Source of the DNA: Ramlibacter sp.
Lineage (GTDB): Bacteria; Pseudomonadota; Gammaproteobacteria; Burkholderiales; Burkholderiaceae_C
Direction of reading: 5' to 3'
Assembly: GCA_021156245.1 (NCBI GenBank)
Contig: JAJNBO010000070.1
Coordinates: 1 to 8,733 of the forward strand
DNA: 8,733 nucleotides
The stretch's first letter is position 1, and each line of letters begins with the position of its first letter. This document shows positions 1 to 6,912 of this stretch, piece by piece. The translations under genes and the position numbers were made by a program. The notes beneath the pieces were generated by a model, which saw only the letters and a program-made list of their open reading frames with translations, ran no database searches and was not told the origin of the DNA.

Positions 1-797
1 GTGCCGCGCAACTGCGGCGTGGTGCCGTAGTGGATGGGGATCGCGTATTTCGGGCGGACCATGTCGCGCATGGCCATGGCGGCGTCCTGCGGGCTCATGA
101 CGAAGTGGTTGCCGATGGGCGCCAGCACGAGGTCGGGCCGGTACATGTCGCCGATCAGGCGCATGTCGCCGAACACGCCGGTATCCCCCATGTGCCAGAC
201 CTTGAAGCCGTTCTCCATCTCGATGACGAAGCCGACCGGCTCGCCGCCGGGCAGCACGACGTCGTGACCGGCCGCGTCCTTGTGCGCCAGTTCGGAGGAG
301 TGCTCGGCGCGCACCGCCGTGATCCTGGGGCCGCTGGGACCGAAAGGCAGGATCGTGCCGCCCTTGCCGAAGCGCGGGGCGAGCGCCGCCGGGAGGATGC
401 CGTACGTCGACACCGACTGGTTCATGCCCGCGGGCCCGTACATGGGCGCGTTGTGCATCTTCGCGAGGGCGGGGGCGTCGGCGAAATGGTCGAAGTGCCC
501 GTGCGTCACCAGGATGAGGTCGACCTTGCCCAGCGCGGAGAGCTGCTTCCACTGGGCCGGCGTCTTCGGGTTGGACGTGAGCCAAGGGTCGATCATGATC
601 ACCTTGCCGCCCGGCGTGGTGATGCGCACGGCGGCTTGTCCGAGCCACAGCACCTCGGTCTTTCCCGCACCGATGGGCGATCCGCCGGGCATGGCCTGCG
701 GCACGGGGGCGGCGGACTGCATCGTGGGCCCGCCGGCGCAGCCGGCGAGGGCAGCGGCCATGGCGGCGCAGAGCGTCAGGGAGCGCAAGGTCTTCAT
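1..797 (-). CDS. UlaG-like metallo-beta-lactamase-fold hydrolase, lipoprotein (partial, C-terminus off window)
   Basis: Predicted metal-dependent hydrolase of the metallo-beta-lactamase superfamily, closest in style to the UlaG/UPF0173 group. The substrate cannot be told from sequence. The ATG at 797 is preceded by AAGGA seven bases upstream. About 265 codons are visible before the left edge. Residues 1-19 form a lipoprotein signal peptide with lipobox L-A-G-C, so Cys19 or so should be lipidated and the protein exported. The fold signature HGHFDH lies at residues 99-104, the metal-ligand motif H-M-G-D-T-G around Asp205, and a late His in IPIHYGTTP at His256. Together these give the expected two-metal ligand set. 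UlaG relatives are often cytoplasmic, so an exported lipoprotein form is somewhat unusual. The gene is divergent from the DUF1624 membrane gene. Only a short C-terminal tail should be missing. Fold and export are secure; the reaction is unknown. Confidence 0.88.
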   Translation of the reverse strand, partial: MKTLRSLTLCAAMAAALAGCAGGPTMQSAAPVPQAMPGGSPIGAGKTEVLWLGQAAVRITTPGGKVIMIDPWLTSNPKTPAQWKQLSALGKVDLILVTHGHFDHFADAPALAKMHNAPMYGPAGMNQSVSTYGILPAALAPRFGKGGTILPFGPSGPRITAVRAEHSSELAHKDAAGHDVVLPGGEPVGFVIEMENGFKVWHMGDTGVFGDMRLIGDMYRPDLVLAPIGNHFVMSPQDAAMAMRDMVRPKYAIPIHYGTTPQLRG

Positions 798-812
798 CGC
801 ATCGTCCTTGTT

Positions 813-826
813 GTTGGCATGCCAAC
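813..826. promoter_or_regulatory. Perfect 14-bp palindrome upstream of the hydrolase gene
   Basis: GTTGGCATGCCAAC reads identically on both strands. It ends 15 bases before the hydrolase start codon, in the short divergent intergenic region. It could be an operator for a dimeric regulator or a 5' leader hairpin. No specific regulator is recognised. Confidence 0.35.
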
Positions 827-848
827 CGGAAGGCGGCATCGGCGCATT

Positions 849-858
849 GGAACGTTCC
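849..858. promoter_or_regulatory. Perfect 10-bp palindrome in divergent intergenic region
   Basis: GGAACGTTCC is self-complementary and lies midway between the hydrolase and DUF1624 starts. On its own it is short enough to occur by chance. It is recorded because two longer perfect palindromes lie within 40 bases of it. Confidence 0.2.
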
Positions 859-864
859 GCCGCT

Positions 865-880
865 GCCCCGTCAACGGGGC
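865..880. promoter_or_regulatory. Perfect inverted repeat upstream of DUF1624 gene
   Basis: GCCCCGT and ACGGGGC are perfectly complementary 7-base arms separated by CA. The repeat ends 21 bases before the ATG of the membrane acyltransferase gene. It may be an operator, or a hairpin in the leader that affects translation. There is no T-tract, so it is not a standard terminator. Confidence 0.3.
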
Positions 881-901
881 AAGCCCATACACTTGCGCGC
901 G

Positions 902-1642
902 ATGTCCAGCCCGACGGAACGCCGCCCCCGCTACGACCGCATCGACGCGCTGCGCGGCATCGCGATCGTCTGGATGACGGTCTACCACTTCTGCTTCGAC
1001 CTGAACTACTTCGGGTGGATCCGCCAGAACTTCATGCTCGACCCGTTCTGGACGTGGCAACGCACGACCATCGTCAGCCTGTTCCTGTTCTGCGCGGGAC
1101 TGGGGCAGGCGGTCGCGATCGCGCAGGGACAGGGCTGGCCGCGGTTCTGGCGGCGCTGGGCGCAGGTCGCCGGTTGCGCGCTGCTCGTCACCGCGGGCTC
1201 GTCGCTGATGTTCCCGCGCAGCTTCATCTACTTCGGGGTGCTGCACGGCATCGCGCTGATGCTCATCGTCGTGCGCCTCTCCGCGGGATGGGGGCGATGG
1301 TTGTGGGTCGCCGGCCTGCTGGCGATCCTGCTTCCCGTGGCCGCACCTGCCTTGCACAACGCATGGCCCGCGCTGGAGGTGCTGAACAGCCGGTGGCTCA
1401 ACTGGACAGGCCTCATCTCGCGCAAGCCGATCACGGAAGACTACGTTCCACTGCTGCCGTGGCTCGGCGTGATGTGGTGGGGCCTGGCCGCAGGGCAATG
1501 GCTGCTGCGGGAACGTGCCGCGTGGGTGCAGGGAGCGATCCCCCGCATCGCGACGCCGCTGGCGTGGCTCGGCCGCTGGAGCCTCAGCTGGTACATGGTC
1601 CACCAGCCGGTGCTCATCGGTTTGCTGATGCTGGCCCGATAG
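902..1642 (+). CDS. DUF1624 / heparan-alpha-glucosaminide N-acetyltransferase-like integral membrane protein
   Basis: A 246-residue multi-pass inner-membrane protein of the DUF1624 group, related to the catalytic region of HGSNAT and to YeiB-like transmembrane acyltransferases. The family is thought to move acyl groups across or at the membrane; the bacterial substrate is generally unknown. The N-terminus has the family pattern RIDALRGIAIV, then YHFCFDL with His29. The C-terminus has the typical SLSWYMVHQPVL with a second conserved His. About seven hydrophobic segments are visible, near residues 14-30, 57-76, 89-110, 112-130, 137-155, 183-203 and 224-244. The ATG at 902 was preferred to an in-frame TTG at 893; neither has a clear ribosome site. 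The gene stands divergent from the hydrolase and 96 bases before the catalase, possibly transcribed separately from both. Confidence 0.85.
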   Translation: MSSPTERRPRYDRIDALRGIAIVWMTVYHFCFDLNYFGWIRQNFMLDPFWTWQRTTIVSLFLFCAGLGQAVAIAQGQGWPRFWRRWAQVAGCALLVTAGSSLMFPRSFIYFGVLHGIALMLIVVRLSAGWGRWLWVAGLLAILLPVAAPALHNAWPALEVLNSRWLNWTGLISRKPITEDYVPLLPWLGVMWWGLAAGQWLLRERAAWVQGAIPRIATPLAWLGRWSLSWYMVHQPVLIGLLMLAR

Positions 1643-1675
1643 CGTCCGTCGGCAGCGTTGTCGGCTTTCGCCTAC

Positions 1676-1696
1676 GGCCCGCCGGTCCGGCGGCCC
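1676..1696. terminator. GC-rich hairpin between DUF1624 gene and catalase
   Basis: CCGCCGG and CCGGCGG form perfect 7-base arms around a single T (1679-1693), with two further pairs beyond one mismatch. It starts 33 bases after the DUF1624 stop codon. There is no following T-tract, so it is at best a weak or Rho-assisted terminator. It may instead be a leader structure of the catalase mRNA. Confidence 0.3.
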
Positions 1697-1738
1697 CTAC
1701 CGTGCGTGAGGCACTCCCGCCCACAACGACGACCCGAC

Positions 1739-4159
1739 ATGCCCAAGACCCCCAAGACGCCAGCGAAGAAGGCTGCCGCGAAATCCGCCGCCCGCAACAC
1801 CGACAGTGGCCCGAGCAAGGTGGACCCTTCCGCGTCGGGCGATCCCGCCGCGCGCAAGATGATCGAAACGCAAGCGCTGGCCGCGGCCATGCCGCACAAC
1901 GCCAACAAGGCCGGCGAACACGGTTTCGCCAACGGCGTGCAGCCGAGGCCCGGCGTCACCGTGGAACCGGGTTCTCCCCTGCCGACCGCCAGCACGCTGT
2001 CCGAGGAGAACGGCTCCGAGAAAGCCGGCAGCACGGCGATGCCCGGCCTCAATGCCACGATCGAGCCGCTGGACCGGGTGCGCGTCGACTCCACCGGCCG
2101 CATGCTGACCACCAATCAGGGCGTCGCGGTCGCGGACAACCAGAACTCGCTGAAGTACGGCGTGCGCGGCCCGGCCCTGCTGGAAGACTTCATCCTGCGG
2201 GAGAAGATCACCCATTTCGACCACGAGCGCATCCCCGAGCGCATCGTGCATGCGCGCGGCTCCGGCGCCCATGGCTTCTTCGAGTGCTACGAGCCGCTGA
2301 CGCAGTACACGAAGGCAGCGCCGTTCCAGGCCGCCGGCAAGGTCACGCCGGTGTTCGTGCGCTTCTCCACGGTGCAGGGCGAACGCGGGTCGAAGGACAC
2401 GGCGCGGGACGTGCGCGGCTTCGCCGTGAAGTTCTACACCGACGAAGGCAACTGGGACCTGGTGGGCAACAACATCCCTGTCTTCTTCATCCAGGACGCG
2501 ATGAAGTTTCCGGACCTGGTGCACGCGGTCAAGCCCGAGCCGCACCACCAGATGCCGCAGGCCGCCAGCGCGCACGACACCTTCTGGGATTTCGTGTCGC
2601 TCATGCCCGAGTCCACCCACATGCTGATGTGGCAGATGTCCGATCGTGCGATCCCACGCAGCTACGCGACGATGCAGGGCTTCGGCGTGCACACCTTCCG
2701 GCTGGTCAACGAGTCCGGCGAGTCGGTGTTCGTGAAGTTCCACTGGACGCCGATGGCCGGGACGCACTCGTTGGTCTGGGACGAGGCCGTGAAGATCTCC
2801 GGCGCGGATCCCGACTACCACCGCCGGGACCTCTGGGAGCGCATCGAGGCCGGCAACTATCCCGAGTACGAGCTCGGGCTGCAGATCTTCACCGAGGAGC
2901 AGGCGGAACAATTCAGCTTCGACATCCTCGACGCGACCAAGATCATTCCCGAGGAACTGGTGCCGCTGACGCCCGTCGGCCGGATGGTGCTGAACCGAAA
3001 CCCGGACAACTTCTTCGCGGAGACCGAGCAGGTTGCCTTCTGCACCGCGCACGTGGTTCCGGGCATCGACTTCTCCAACGATCCGCTGCTGGCGGGCCGG
3101 ATCCACTCGTACGTGGACACCCAGATCTCGCGCCTCGGCGGTCCGAACTTCCACGAGATCCCCATCAACTCGCCCATCGTGCAGGTGCACAACAACCAGC
3201 GCGACGGCATGCACCGCCAGGCGATCCACCGTGGCCGCGTGAACTACGAACCGAACTCGCTGGCCGGCGGCTGCCCGTTCCAGGCGGGCGCGGCGCAGGG
3301 TTTCGTCTCCGTGCCGGCCCGCATCCGCGCCGACGAGGAGCAGGGCAAGGTGCGTGCCAAGCCCGAAAAGTTCGCGGACCACTATACGCAGGCCCGGTTG
3401 TTCTTCGAAAGCCAGACGCCGGTGGAACAGGACCACATCGCCAACGCCTTCCGCTTCGAGTTGAGCAAGGTGACGGTGCCGGCCGTGCGCGAGCGGACGG
3501 TCGCGATGCTGCGCAATGCCTCGGACGAACTGGCGAAGAAGGTCGCCGACGGCCTGGGCATGGAATTGCCGAATCCGTTGCCGCTGGCGCTGCCGAACCC
3601 CGCCACGCCGGAAGTCACCCGCTCGCCGGCGCTTTCGCTGCTGGCCCGTCCGGGCGACGGCACGCTGCGGGGCCGCAAGATCGCCTTGCTGGTGGCGCCC
3701 GGCGTCGAGGCCGAGACGCTGACCCTGCTGCAGGCGGCGTTGCTGGAGCATGGCGCGGTGGGCCGGCTGGTCGGGCCGCGGATCGGGACCTTCCCCACCG
3801 CTGCCGGCGACACGATCGAAGCCGATGCATCGCTGGAGAACGAACCCGGCTTCCTGTTCGATGGACTGGTGCTGCCGGATGGCGCGGAGGCCGTGGCGGC
3901 GCTGGCGCAGGACGGGCACACCGCCGAATTCATCAAGGACCAGTTCCGGCACTGCAAGACCATCCTGGTGCTCGGCGCGTCGCGTGAACTGCTGACCAAG
4001 GCGGGCTTGCCGATCAGCATGGACAAGAGCCTGGTGCAGGGCTACACAGGCCTGATCGTGGCCGACGCCGCCGACGCGCAGGCCGCATCCACCGCCTTCC
4101 TCGCCGCCCTCGCGAAGCACCGCCACTTCGGCCGCGAGATGGATCCCCCGATGGTCTGA
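1739..4159 (+). CDS. katE: Large-subunit monofunctional catalase (HPII type)
   Basis: Haem catalase of clade 2, 806 residues, converting hydrogen peroxide to water and oxygen in the cytoplasm. E. coli HPII has 753 residues. Order of parts: a Lys/Ala/Pro-rich, probably disordered N-terminus (about residues 1-110), the catalase core (about 135-620), and a C-terminal DJ-1/PfpI-like flavodoxin-fold domain (about 643-790). The distal catalytic His is His171 in RIVHARG, and the distal Asn is Asn244 in VGNNIPVFF. The proximal haem ligand is Tyr458 in [10 protein letters not shown]. The position matching HPII His392, which crosslinks to the proximal Tyr in E. coli, is Cys435 here. The DJ-1-like domain has Ala747 at the usual nucleophile elbow, so it is probably non-catalytic. 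The ATG at 1739 begins the typical basic N-terminus; an in-frame TTG at 1658 is rejected. No good ribosome site is seen. The hemerythrin gene follows after 26 bases. Confidence 0.96.
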   Translation: MPKTPKTPAKKAAAKSAARNTDSGPSKVDPSASGDPAARKMIETQALAAAMPHNANKAGEHGFANGVQPRPGVTVEPGSPLPTASTLSEENGSEKAGSTAMPGLNATIEPLDRVRVDSTGRMLTTNQGVAVADNQNSLKYGVRGPALLEDFILREKITHFDHERIPERIVHARGSGAHGFFECYEPLTQYTKAAPFQAAGKVTPVFVRFSTVQGERGSKDTARDVRGFAVKFYTDEGNWDLVGNNIPVFFIQDAMKFPDLVHAVKPEPHHQMPQAASAHDTFWDFVSLMPESTHMLMWQMSDRAIPRSYATMQGFGVHTFRLVNESGESVFVKFHWTPMAGTHSLVWDEAVKISGADPDYHRRDLWERIEAGNYPEYELGLQIFTEEQAEQFSFDILDATKIIPEELVPLTPVGRMVLNRNPDNFFAETEQVAFCTAHVVPGIDFSNDPLLAGRIHSYVDTQISRLGGPNFHEIPINSPIVQVHNNQRDGMHRQAIHRGRVNYEPNSLAGGCPFQAGAAQGFVSVPARIRADEEQGKVRAKPEKFADHYTQARLFFESQTPVEQDHIANAFRFELSKVTVPAVRERTVAMLRNASDELAKKVADGLGMELPNPLPLALPNPATPEVTRSPALSLLARPGDGTLRGRKIALLVAPGVEAETLTLLQAALLEHGAVGRLVGPRIGTFPTAAGDTIEADASLENEPGFLFDGLVLPDGAEAVAALAQDGHTAEFIKDQFRHCKTILVLGASRELLTKAGLPISMDKSLVQGYTGLIVADAADAQAASTAFLAALAKHRHFGREMDPPMV

Positions 4160-4185
4160 GAAGCAATGCCACCAAGGAGTCAAAC

Positions 4186-4659
4186 ATGCCCCAGGCACTG
4201 ATCGAGAAAGATGCATGCGACCTGCTCGACGCGGACCATGTCGCCGTCAAGCACCTGTTCGTCGAGTACGCCAGGCTGGCCGTGGCCGGCACGGGCGCCG
4301 ACGCGGACAAGAAGGCGCTGGCGCAGAAGATCTGCAACGAACTCACCGTGCACGCGCGGATCGAGGAGGAGATCTTCTATCCGGCGCTGCGCAAGCTGAT
4401 CGATGCGCCGGAATTGCTGGACGAAGCCGAGGCGGAGCACCAGGAAGCCAAGGACATGATCGCGCGGATCGAGTCGATGCCGGCGGCCGACGCGGCCATG
4501 GACGAACTCGTGAGCGCGCTCGCCCGGGCGGTCGAACACCACGTGAAGGAGGAGCGCACGCTCATCTTCCCGAAGGCGCGCGCCGCGGTGATGGACCTGG
4601 ACGCCCTGGGGCAGCAGCTGAAGCAGCGGCAGCAGGAGCTGGAAGCGGAAATGGCCTGA
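4186..4659 (+). CDS. Hemerythrin HHE-domain protein
   Basis: A 157-residue cytoplasmic four-helix protein expected to bind a non-haem di-iron centre. Likely ligands are His18 (in DADHVAVKH), His56 and Glu60 (HARIE), His85 (AEHQEA), His119 and Glu123 (HHVKEE). This is the full HHE ligand set, with the spacing H-x3-E seen twice. Bacterial HHE proteins are linked to oxygen, nitric oxide or iron handling and to stress defence; the exact role here is unproven. The start is fixed by AAGGAG six bases upstream. The gene begins 26 bases after the catalase stop with no terminator between, so the two are probably co-transcribed, which favours an oxidative-stress role. The last 20 residues are a Gln/Glu-rich helix. 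A strong terminator follows. Confidence 0.93.
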   Translation: MPQALIEKDACDLLDADHVAVKHLFVEYARLAVAGTGADADKKALAQKICNELTVHARIEEEIFYPALRKLIDAPELLDEAEAEHQEAKDMIARIESMPAADAAMDELVSALARAVEHHVKEERTLIFPKARAAVMDLDALGQQLKQRQQELEAEMA

Positions 4660-4672
4660 CGCCCCGTCCATG

Positions 4673-4701
4673 AAAAAACCGGCCCTCGGGCCGGTTTTCT
4701 T
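4673..4701. terminator. Bidirectional intrinsic terminator
   Basis: An 11-base perfect stem (AAAACCGGCCC paired with GGGCCGGTTTT, 4675-4698) with a tiny loop is flanked by A residues on the left and TTTTCTT on the right. It therefore has a T-tract on either strand. It sits between the converging hemerythrin gene (stop at 4659) and the isomerase gene (stop at 4715) and should end both transcripts. Confidence 0.92.
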
Positions 4702-4714
4702 CAGGCGGCTCGGA

Positions 4715-5494
4715 TCACTTGATCTTCGCCTTCTTGCGAAGGTCTTCCTGGAACTGCGCCAGCTTCTGCTCCTGCAGCTGCTTGGCGATCTGCGGGCGCA
4801 CTTCCTCCAGCTTGGGCAGCTGGGCGTCGCGGATCTCGTCGACGCGGATCACGTGCCAGCCGAACTGAGACTTCACCGGCTCGCTGGTGGTCTCGCCCTT
4901 CTTCAGCTTGATCATGGCCTCGGCGAACTCCGGCACGAAGCTGCTGGCGTTGGCCCAGTCGAGGTCCCCGCCGTTGGCGCCGGAGCCCGGGTCCTTGGAC
5001 TGCTTCTTGGCGATCTCCTCGAACTTCTGGCCCTTCTTCAGGTCGGCGATGACGGCCTTGGCCTCTTCTTCCTTCTCCACCAGGATGTGCCGCGACTTGT
5101 ATTCCTTGCCCGCGTTGGCCGCGGTGAACTTGTCGTACTCGCCCTGGATGTCGGCGTCGGTGACGGGGTTCTTCTTCTGGTAGTCCGCGAACAGCTCGCG
5201 GATCAGGAGGGTCTGGCGCGCCAGCTCCATCTGCGCACGGAAGTCGCTGGTGACGTGCAGGCCGCGCTTCTGCGCTTCCTGCATGAAGATCTCGCGGGCG
5301 ATCACCTCCTCGCGGAGCTGGCCTTCCATTTCCGGCGTGATGGGACGGCCGGACTTGGCCAGCTGCTGCTGCAGCATGTCGATGCGGGCCTTGGGCACCG
5401 GCTTGCCGTTGACGATGGCGACGTTCTGCGCGGCGACGGGCAGGGCAATGGAGAGGGTGGCCGCGGCCAGCGCGGTCAGGATGACTTGTTTCAT
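4715..5494 (-). CDS. Secreted PpiC-type (parvulin) peptidyl-prolyl isomerase / chaperone
   Basis: A 259-residue periplasmic folding factor. It has a Sec signal peptide (residues 1-22, with probable cleavage after V-A-A before Gln23), a SurA/PrsA-like N-terminal helical region (about 23-130), and one parvulin domain (about 132-225). Family motifs in the domain are SRHILV (134-139), GGDLDW (175-180) and FGWHVI (211-216). The tail is helical and Lys/Gln-rich. The ATG at 5494 is supported by AAGGGA seven bases upstream and by the signal peptide; the longer frame above it runs into bolA. It probably helps fold outer-membrane or periplasmic proteins by cis-trans isomerisation of prolyl bonds. It is the last gene of the msrB-yciB-bolA operon, 31 bases after bolA, and ends at the shared terminator. 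A close paralogue of SurA or PrsA cannot be distinguished here. Confidence 0.93.
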   Translation of the reverse strand: MKQVILTALAAATLSIALPVAAQNVAIVNGKPVPKARIDMLQQQLAKSGRPITPEMEGQLREEVIAREIFMQEAQKRGLHVTSDFRAQMELARQTLLIRELFADYQKKNPVTDADIQGEYDKFTAANAGKEYKSRHILVEKEEEAKAVIADLKKGQKFEEIAKKQSKDPGSGANGGDLDWANASSFVPEFAEAMIKLKKGETTSEPVKSQFGWHVIRVDEIRDAQLPKLEEVRPQIAKQLQEQKLAQFQEDLRKKAKIK

Positions 5495-5525
5495 GGGGAA
5501 GTCCCTTGGGAGCGGAAGCTGGAGG

Positions 5526-5801
5526 TCAGAGCGTTTCGATGGCGAGGGCGTGGACGCCATGGTCGCGGTCGATGAAATCGCGCAGGGCATCATACACAAG
5601 GCGATGGCAGGCGACGCGGGGCTTGCCGGCGAAGAGCGGCGAGGCGATGCGGACGCGGAAATGGGTGCCGGCGCCGGTGCCGTCCTGGCCCGCGTGGCCC
5701 AGGTGCGCGGCGCTCTCGTCCAGCACTTCGAGCCGCGTCGGGGCGAGGGTTTCCGAGAGCCGCTGGCGCAGCGTCTCGGCGCTGATGCCGGTACCGCTCA
5801 C
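5526..5801 (-). CDS. bolA: BolA family protein
   Basis: A 91-residue BolA/IbaG-family protein, a small cytoplasmic alpha/beta protein. Members partner with monothiol glutaredoxins through a shared [2Fe-2S] cluster and influence cell shape, envelope and stress responses. Visible family features are LDESAAHLGHAG (27-38), THFRVRIASPLFAGK (46-60), the invariant His66 in CHRLVYDAL and the GVHALAI tail. The residue before His66 is Cys65, where most BolA proteins have Arg (RHR). The start is GTG at 5801, overlapping the yciB stop by four bases (GTGA); no in-frame ATG gives a full domain. The tight overlap implies translational coupling to yciB. The isomerase gene follows. Confidence 0.9.
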   Translation of the reverse strand: MSGTGISAETLRQRLSETLAPTRLEVLDESAAHLGHAGQDGTGAGTHFRVRIASPLFAGKPRVACHRLVYDALRDFIDRDHGVHALAIETL

Positions 5802-6352
5802 GGCTCGCCGGCGCCTGCTTCCTTGGCGTCCTTCACGTACCGGCCCAGGTACACGGCCTGCGCGACGACGAACAGGGCCATCAGCCCGAGGCCGCCGAAC
5901 AGCTTGAAATTCACCCAGGTGTCGGTGTCGAAGTTGAACGCCACCCACAGGTTCAGGACGCCCATCACGGCGAAGAAGGAGACCCAGCTCCAGTTCATCA
6001 CGCGCCAGGCCGCGTCCGGCAGTTCGAGCTGCGCTCCCATCAGCGTCTTCAGCAGGTTCTTCTTGAAGAACAGCAGCCCCGCGGCGAGCGCGCCTCCCAT
6101 CAGCCAGTACAGCACCGTGGGCTTCCACTTGATGAAGGTCTCGTCGTGCGCGAGGATCGTCGCGCCGCCGAACACCACGATGATGCCCAGGCTGAGCCAT
6201 TGCATCGGCTCCACCTTGCCTTGCGAGTAGCGGATCCAGGCGATCTGGGCGACGGTCGCCACGATGGCGACGGCCGTGGCCACGTAGATCCCCCACACCT
6301 TGAACGCCACGAAGAAGAGGGCGATGGGGAAGAAGTCGAGCAGCAGTTTCAT
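5798..6352 (-). CDS. yciB: YciB / inner-membrane septation protein A (IspZ family)
   Basis: A 184-residue inner-membrane protein of the YciB/IspZ family, implicated in cell envelope synthesis and septation in enterobacteria and Shigella. The N-terminus [20 protein letters not shown] is the family hallmark. About five hydrophobic segments follow, including residues 7-35, 50-67, 75-93, 118-138 and 149-168, with the typical NWSWVSFFAVMGVLNLWVAF stretch and the NFKLFGGLG motif. The ATG at 6352 shares its A with the stop codon of msrB (TGATG), so translation is probably coupled; a GGAAGG-like site lies about 12 bases upstream inside msrB. The length is normal for the family. Confidence 0.95.
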   Translation of the reverse strand: MKLLLDFFPIALFFVAFKVWGIYVATAVAIVATVAQIAWIRYSQGKVEPMQWLSLGIIVVFGGATILAHDETFIKWKPTVLYWLMGGALAAGLLFFKKNLLKTLMGAQLELPDAAWRVMNWSWVSFFAVMGVLNLWVAFNFDTDTWVNFKLFGGLGLMALFVVAQAVYLGRYVKDAKEAGAGEP

Positions 6353-6771
6353 CACGGTTTCTTGCCTTCCGGCTGGAAGTCCAGCGAGGCGGAGTTCATG
6401 CAATAGCGAAGGCCGGTATCGGTGGGGCCGTCAGGGAACACGTGCCCCAGGTGGGCGCCGCATTGTGCACAGACGGTTTCGGTCCGGATCATGCCGTGGC
6501 TGAAGTCCTGGATGTCCTTGATGGCGCCCGGCACCGCCTGGGAAAAACTGGGCCAGCCGCAACCGGCATCGAACTTGGTGCCGGAATCGAACAGCTTGTT
6601 GCCGCAGCAGATGCAGTGGTAGCTGCCGTCGGCCCAGACTCTTTCGTACTTGCCGGAATAGGGCCTCTCGGTCGCGGCATGGCGGGTGACCTGGAAGGCC
6701 CCCGGCTCGGCCCCCTTGCGGGCCAGTTCGGCCTTCCATTCGGCCTCGGTCTTCTGGATCGGGTAGGTCAT
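6352..6771 (-). CDS. msrB: Peptide methionine-(R)-S-oxide reductase
   Basis: A 139-residue cytoplasmic repair enzyme that reduces the R form of methionine sulfoxide in proteins, using thioredoxin. The zinc site is Cys53/Cys56 (CICC) and Cys101/Cys104 (CAQC). The catalytic Cys124 is in [11 protein letters not shown], and Cys71 in AGCGWPSF is placed as the resolving cysteine. The substrate-pocket motif HGMIRTE and the [10 protein letters not shown] signature are present. All key residues are intact and the length is normal. It is the first gene of the minus-strand operon, and repair of oxidised protein fits the neighbouring catalase theme. No clear ribosome site precedes the ATG. The upstream gap of 141 bases is shared with the divergent acyltransferase gene. 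Confidence 0.97.
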   Translation of the reverse strand: MTYPIQKTEAEWKAELARKGAEPGAFQVTRHAATERPYSGKYERVWADGSYHCICCGNKLFDSGTKFDAGCGWPSFSQAVPGAIKDIQDFSHGMIRTETVCAQCGAHLGHVFPDGPTDTGLRYCMNSASLDFQPEGKKP

Positions 6772-6837
6772 GCGTGTAGGTGGTTTGGAGTACGGCAGGG
6801 CCGCCGAGTTCTGCGGATTAAGTGGATTTCCTAATGA

Positions 6838-6867
6838 TGGTCACGCGGCGTAACAAGTCCAGATAAT
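6838..6867 (+). promoter_or_regulatory. Candidate sigma-70-type promoter for acyltransferase-kinase genes
   Basis: TGGTCA (6838-6843) and GATAAT (6862-6867) match the -35 and -10 consensus at 4/6 and 5/6 with an 18-base spacer. Transcription would begin near 6875, giving a leader of about 40 bases before the ATG at 6913. This is an eye-read match only. Confidence 0.35.
6840..6854. promoter_or_regulatory. Near-perfect inverted repeat overlapping the candidate -35 element
   Basis: GTCACGC-G-GCGTAAC pairs at six of seven positions about a central G. It overlaps the proposed -35 of the acyltransferase promoter and lies in the gap shared with divergent msrB. It could be an operator for a dimeric regulator acting on either gene; no regulator is recognised. 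Confidence 0.3.
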
Positions 6868-6912
6868 GGAAGCATTGTTGTGCTGGCGGGGCCAGTTGCA
6901 GAAGGAAAAAAC

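Noticed and set aside
30..977. 315-codon plus-strand frame over the lipoprotein hydrolase
   Set aside because: It is antisense to a gene with an intact signal peptide and metal motifs, and its product is compositionally biased.
1658..1738. N-terminal extension of the catalase from TTG at 1658
   Set aside because: The extra 27 residues look like translated intergenic sequence containing a hairpin. The ATG at 1739 starts the typical basic tail.
280..3987. 1235-codon plus-strand open frame running through the hydrolase, DUF1624 gene and catalase
   Set aside because: It crosses intergenic regions and lies out of frame with three recognisable genes. Its translation is Arg/Ala/Gly/Pro-rich with no domain. 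It is a by-product of high GC content.
1697..4216. 839-codon minus-strand open frame opposite the catalase
   Set aside because: It mirrors the catalase codon pattern and has a His/Arg/Gly-rich, low-complexity translation with no motif. The plus-strand catalase is certain.
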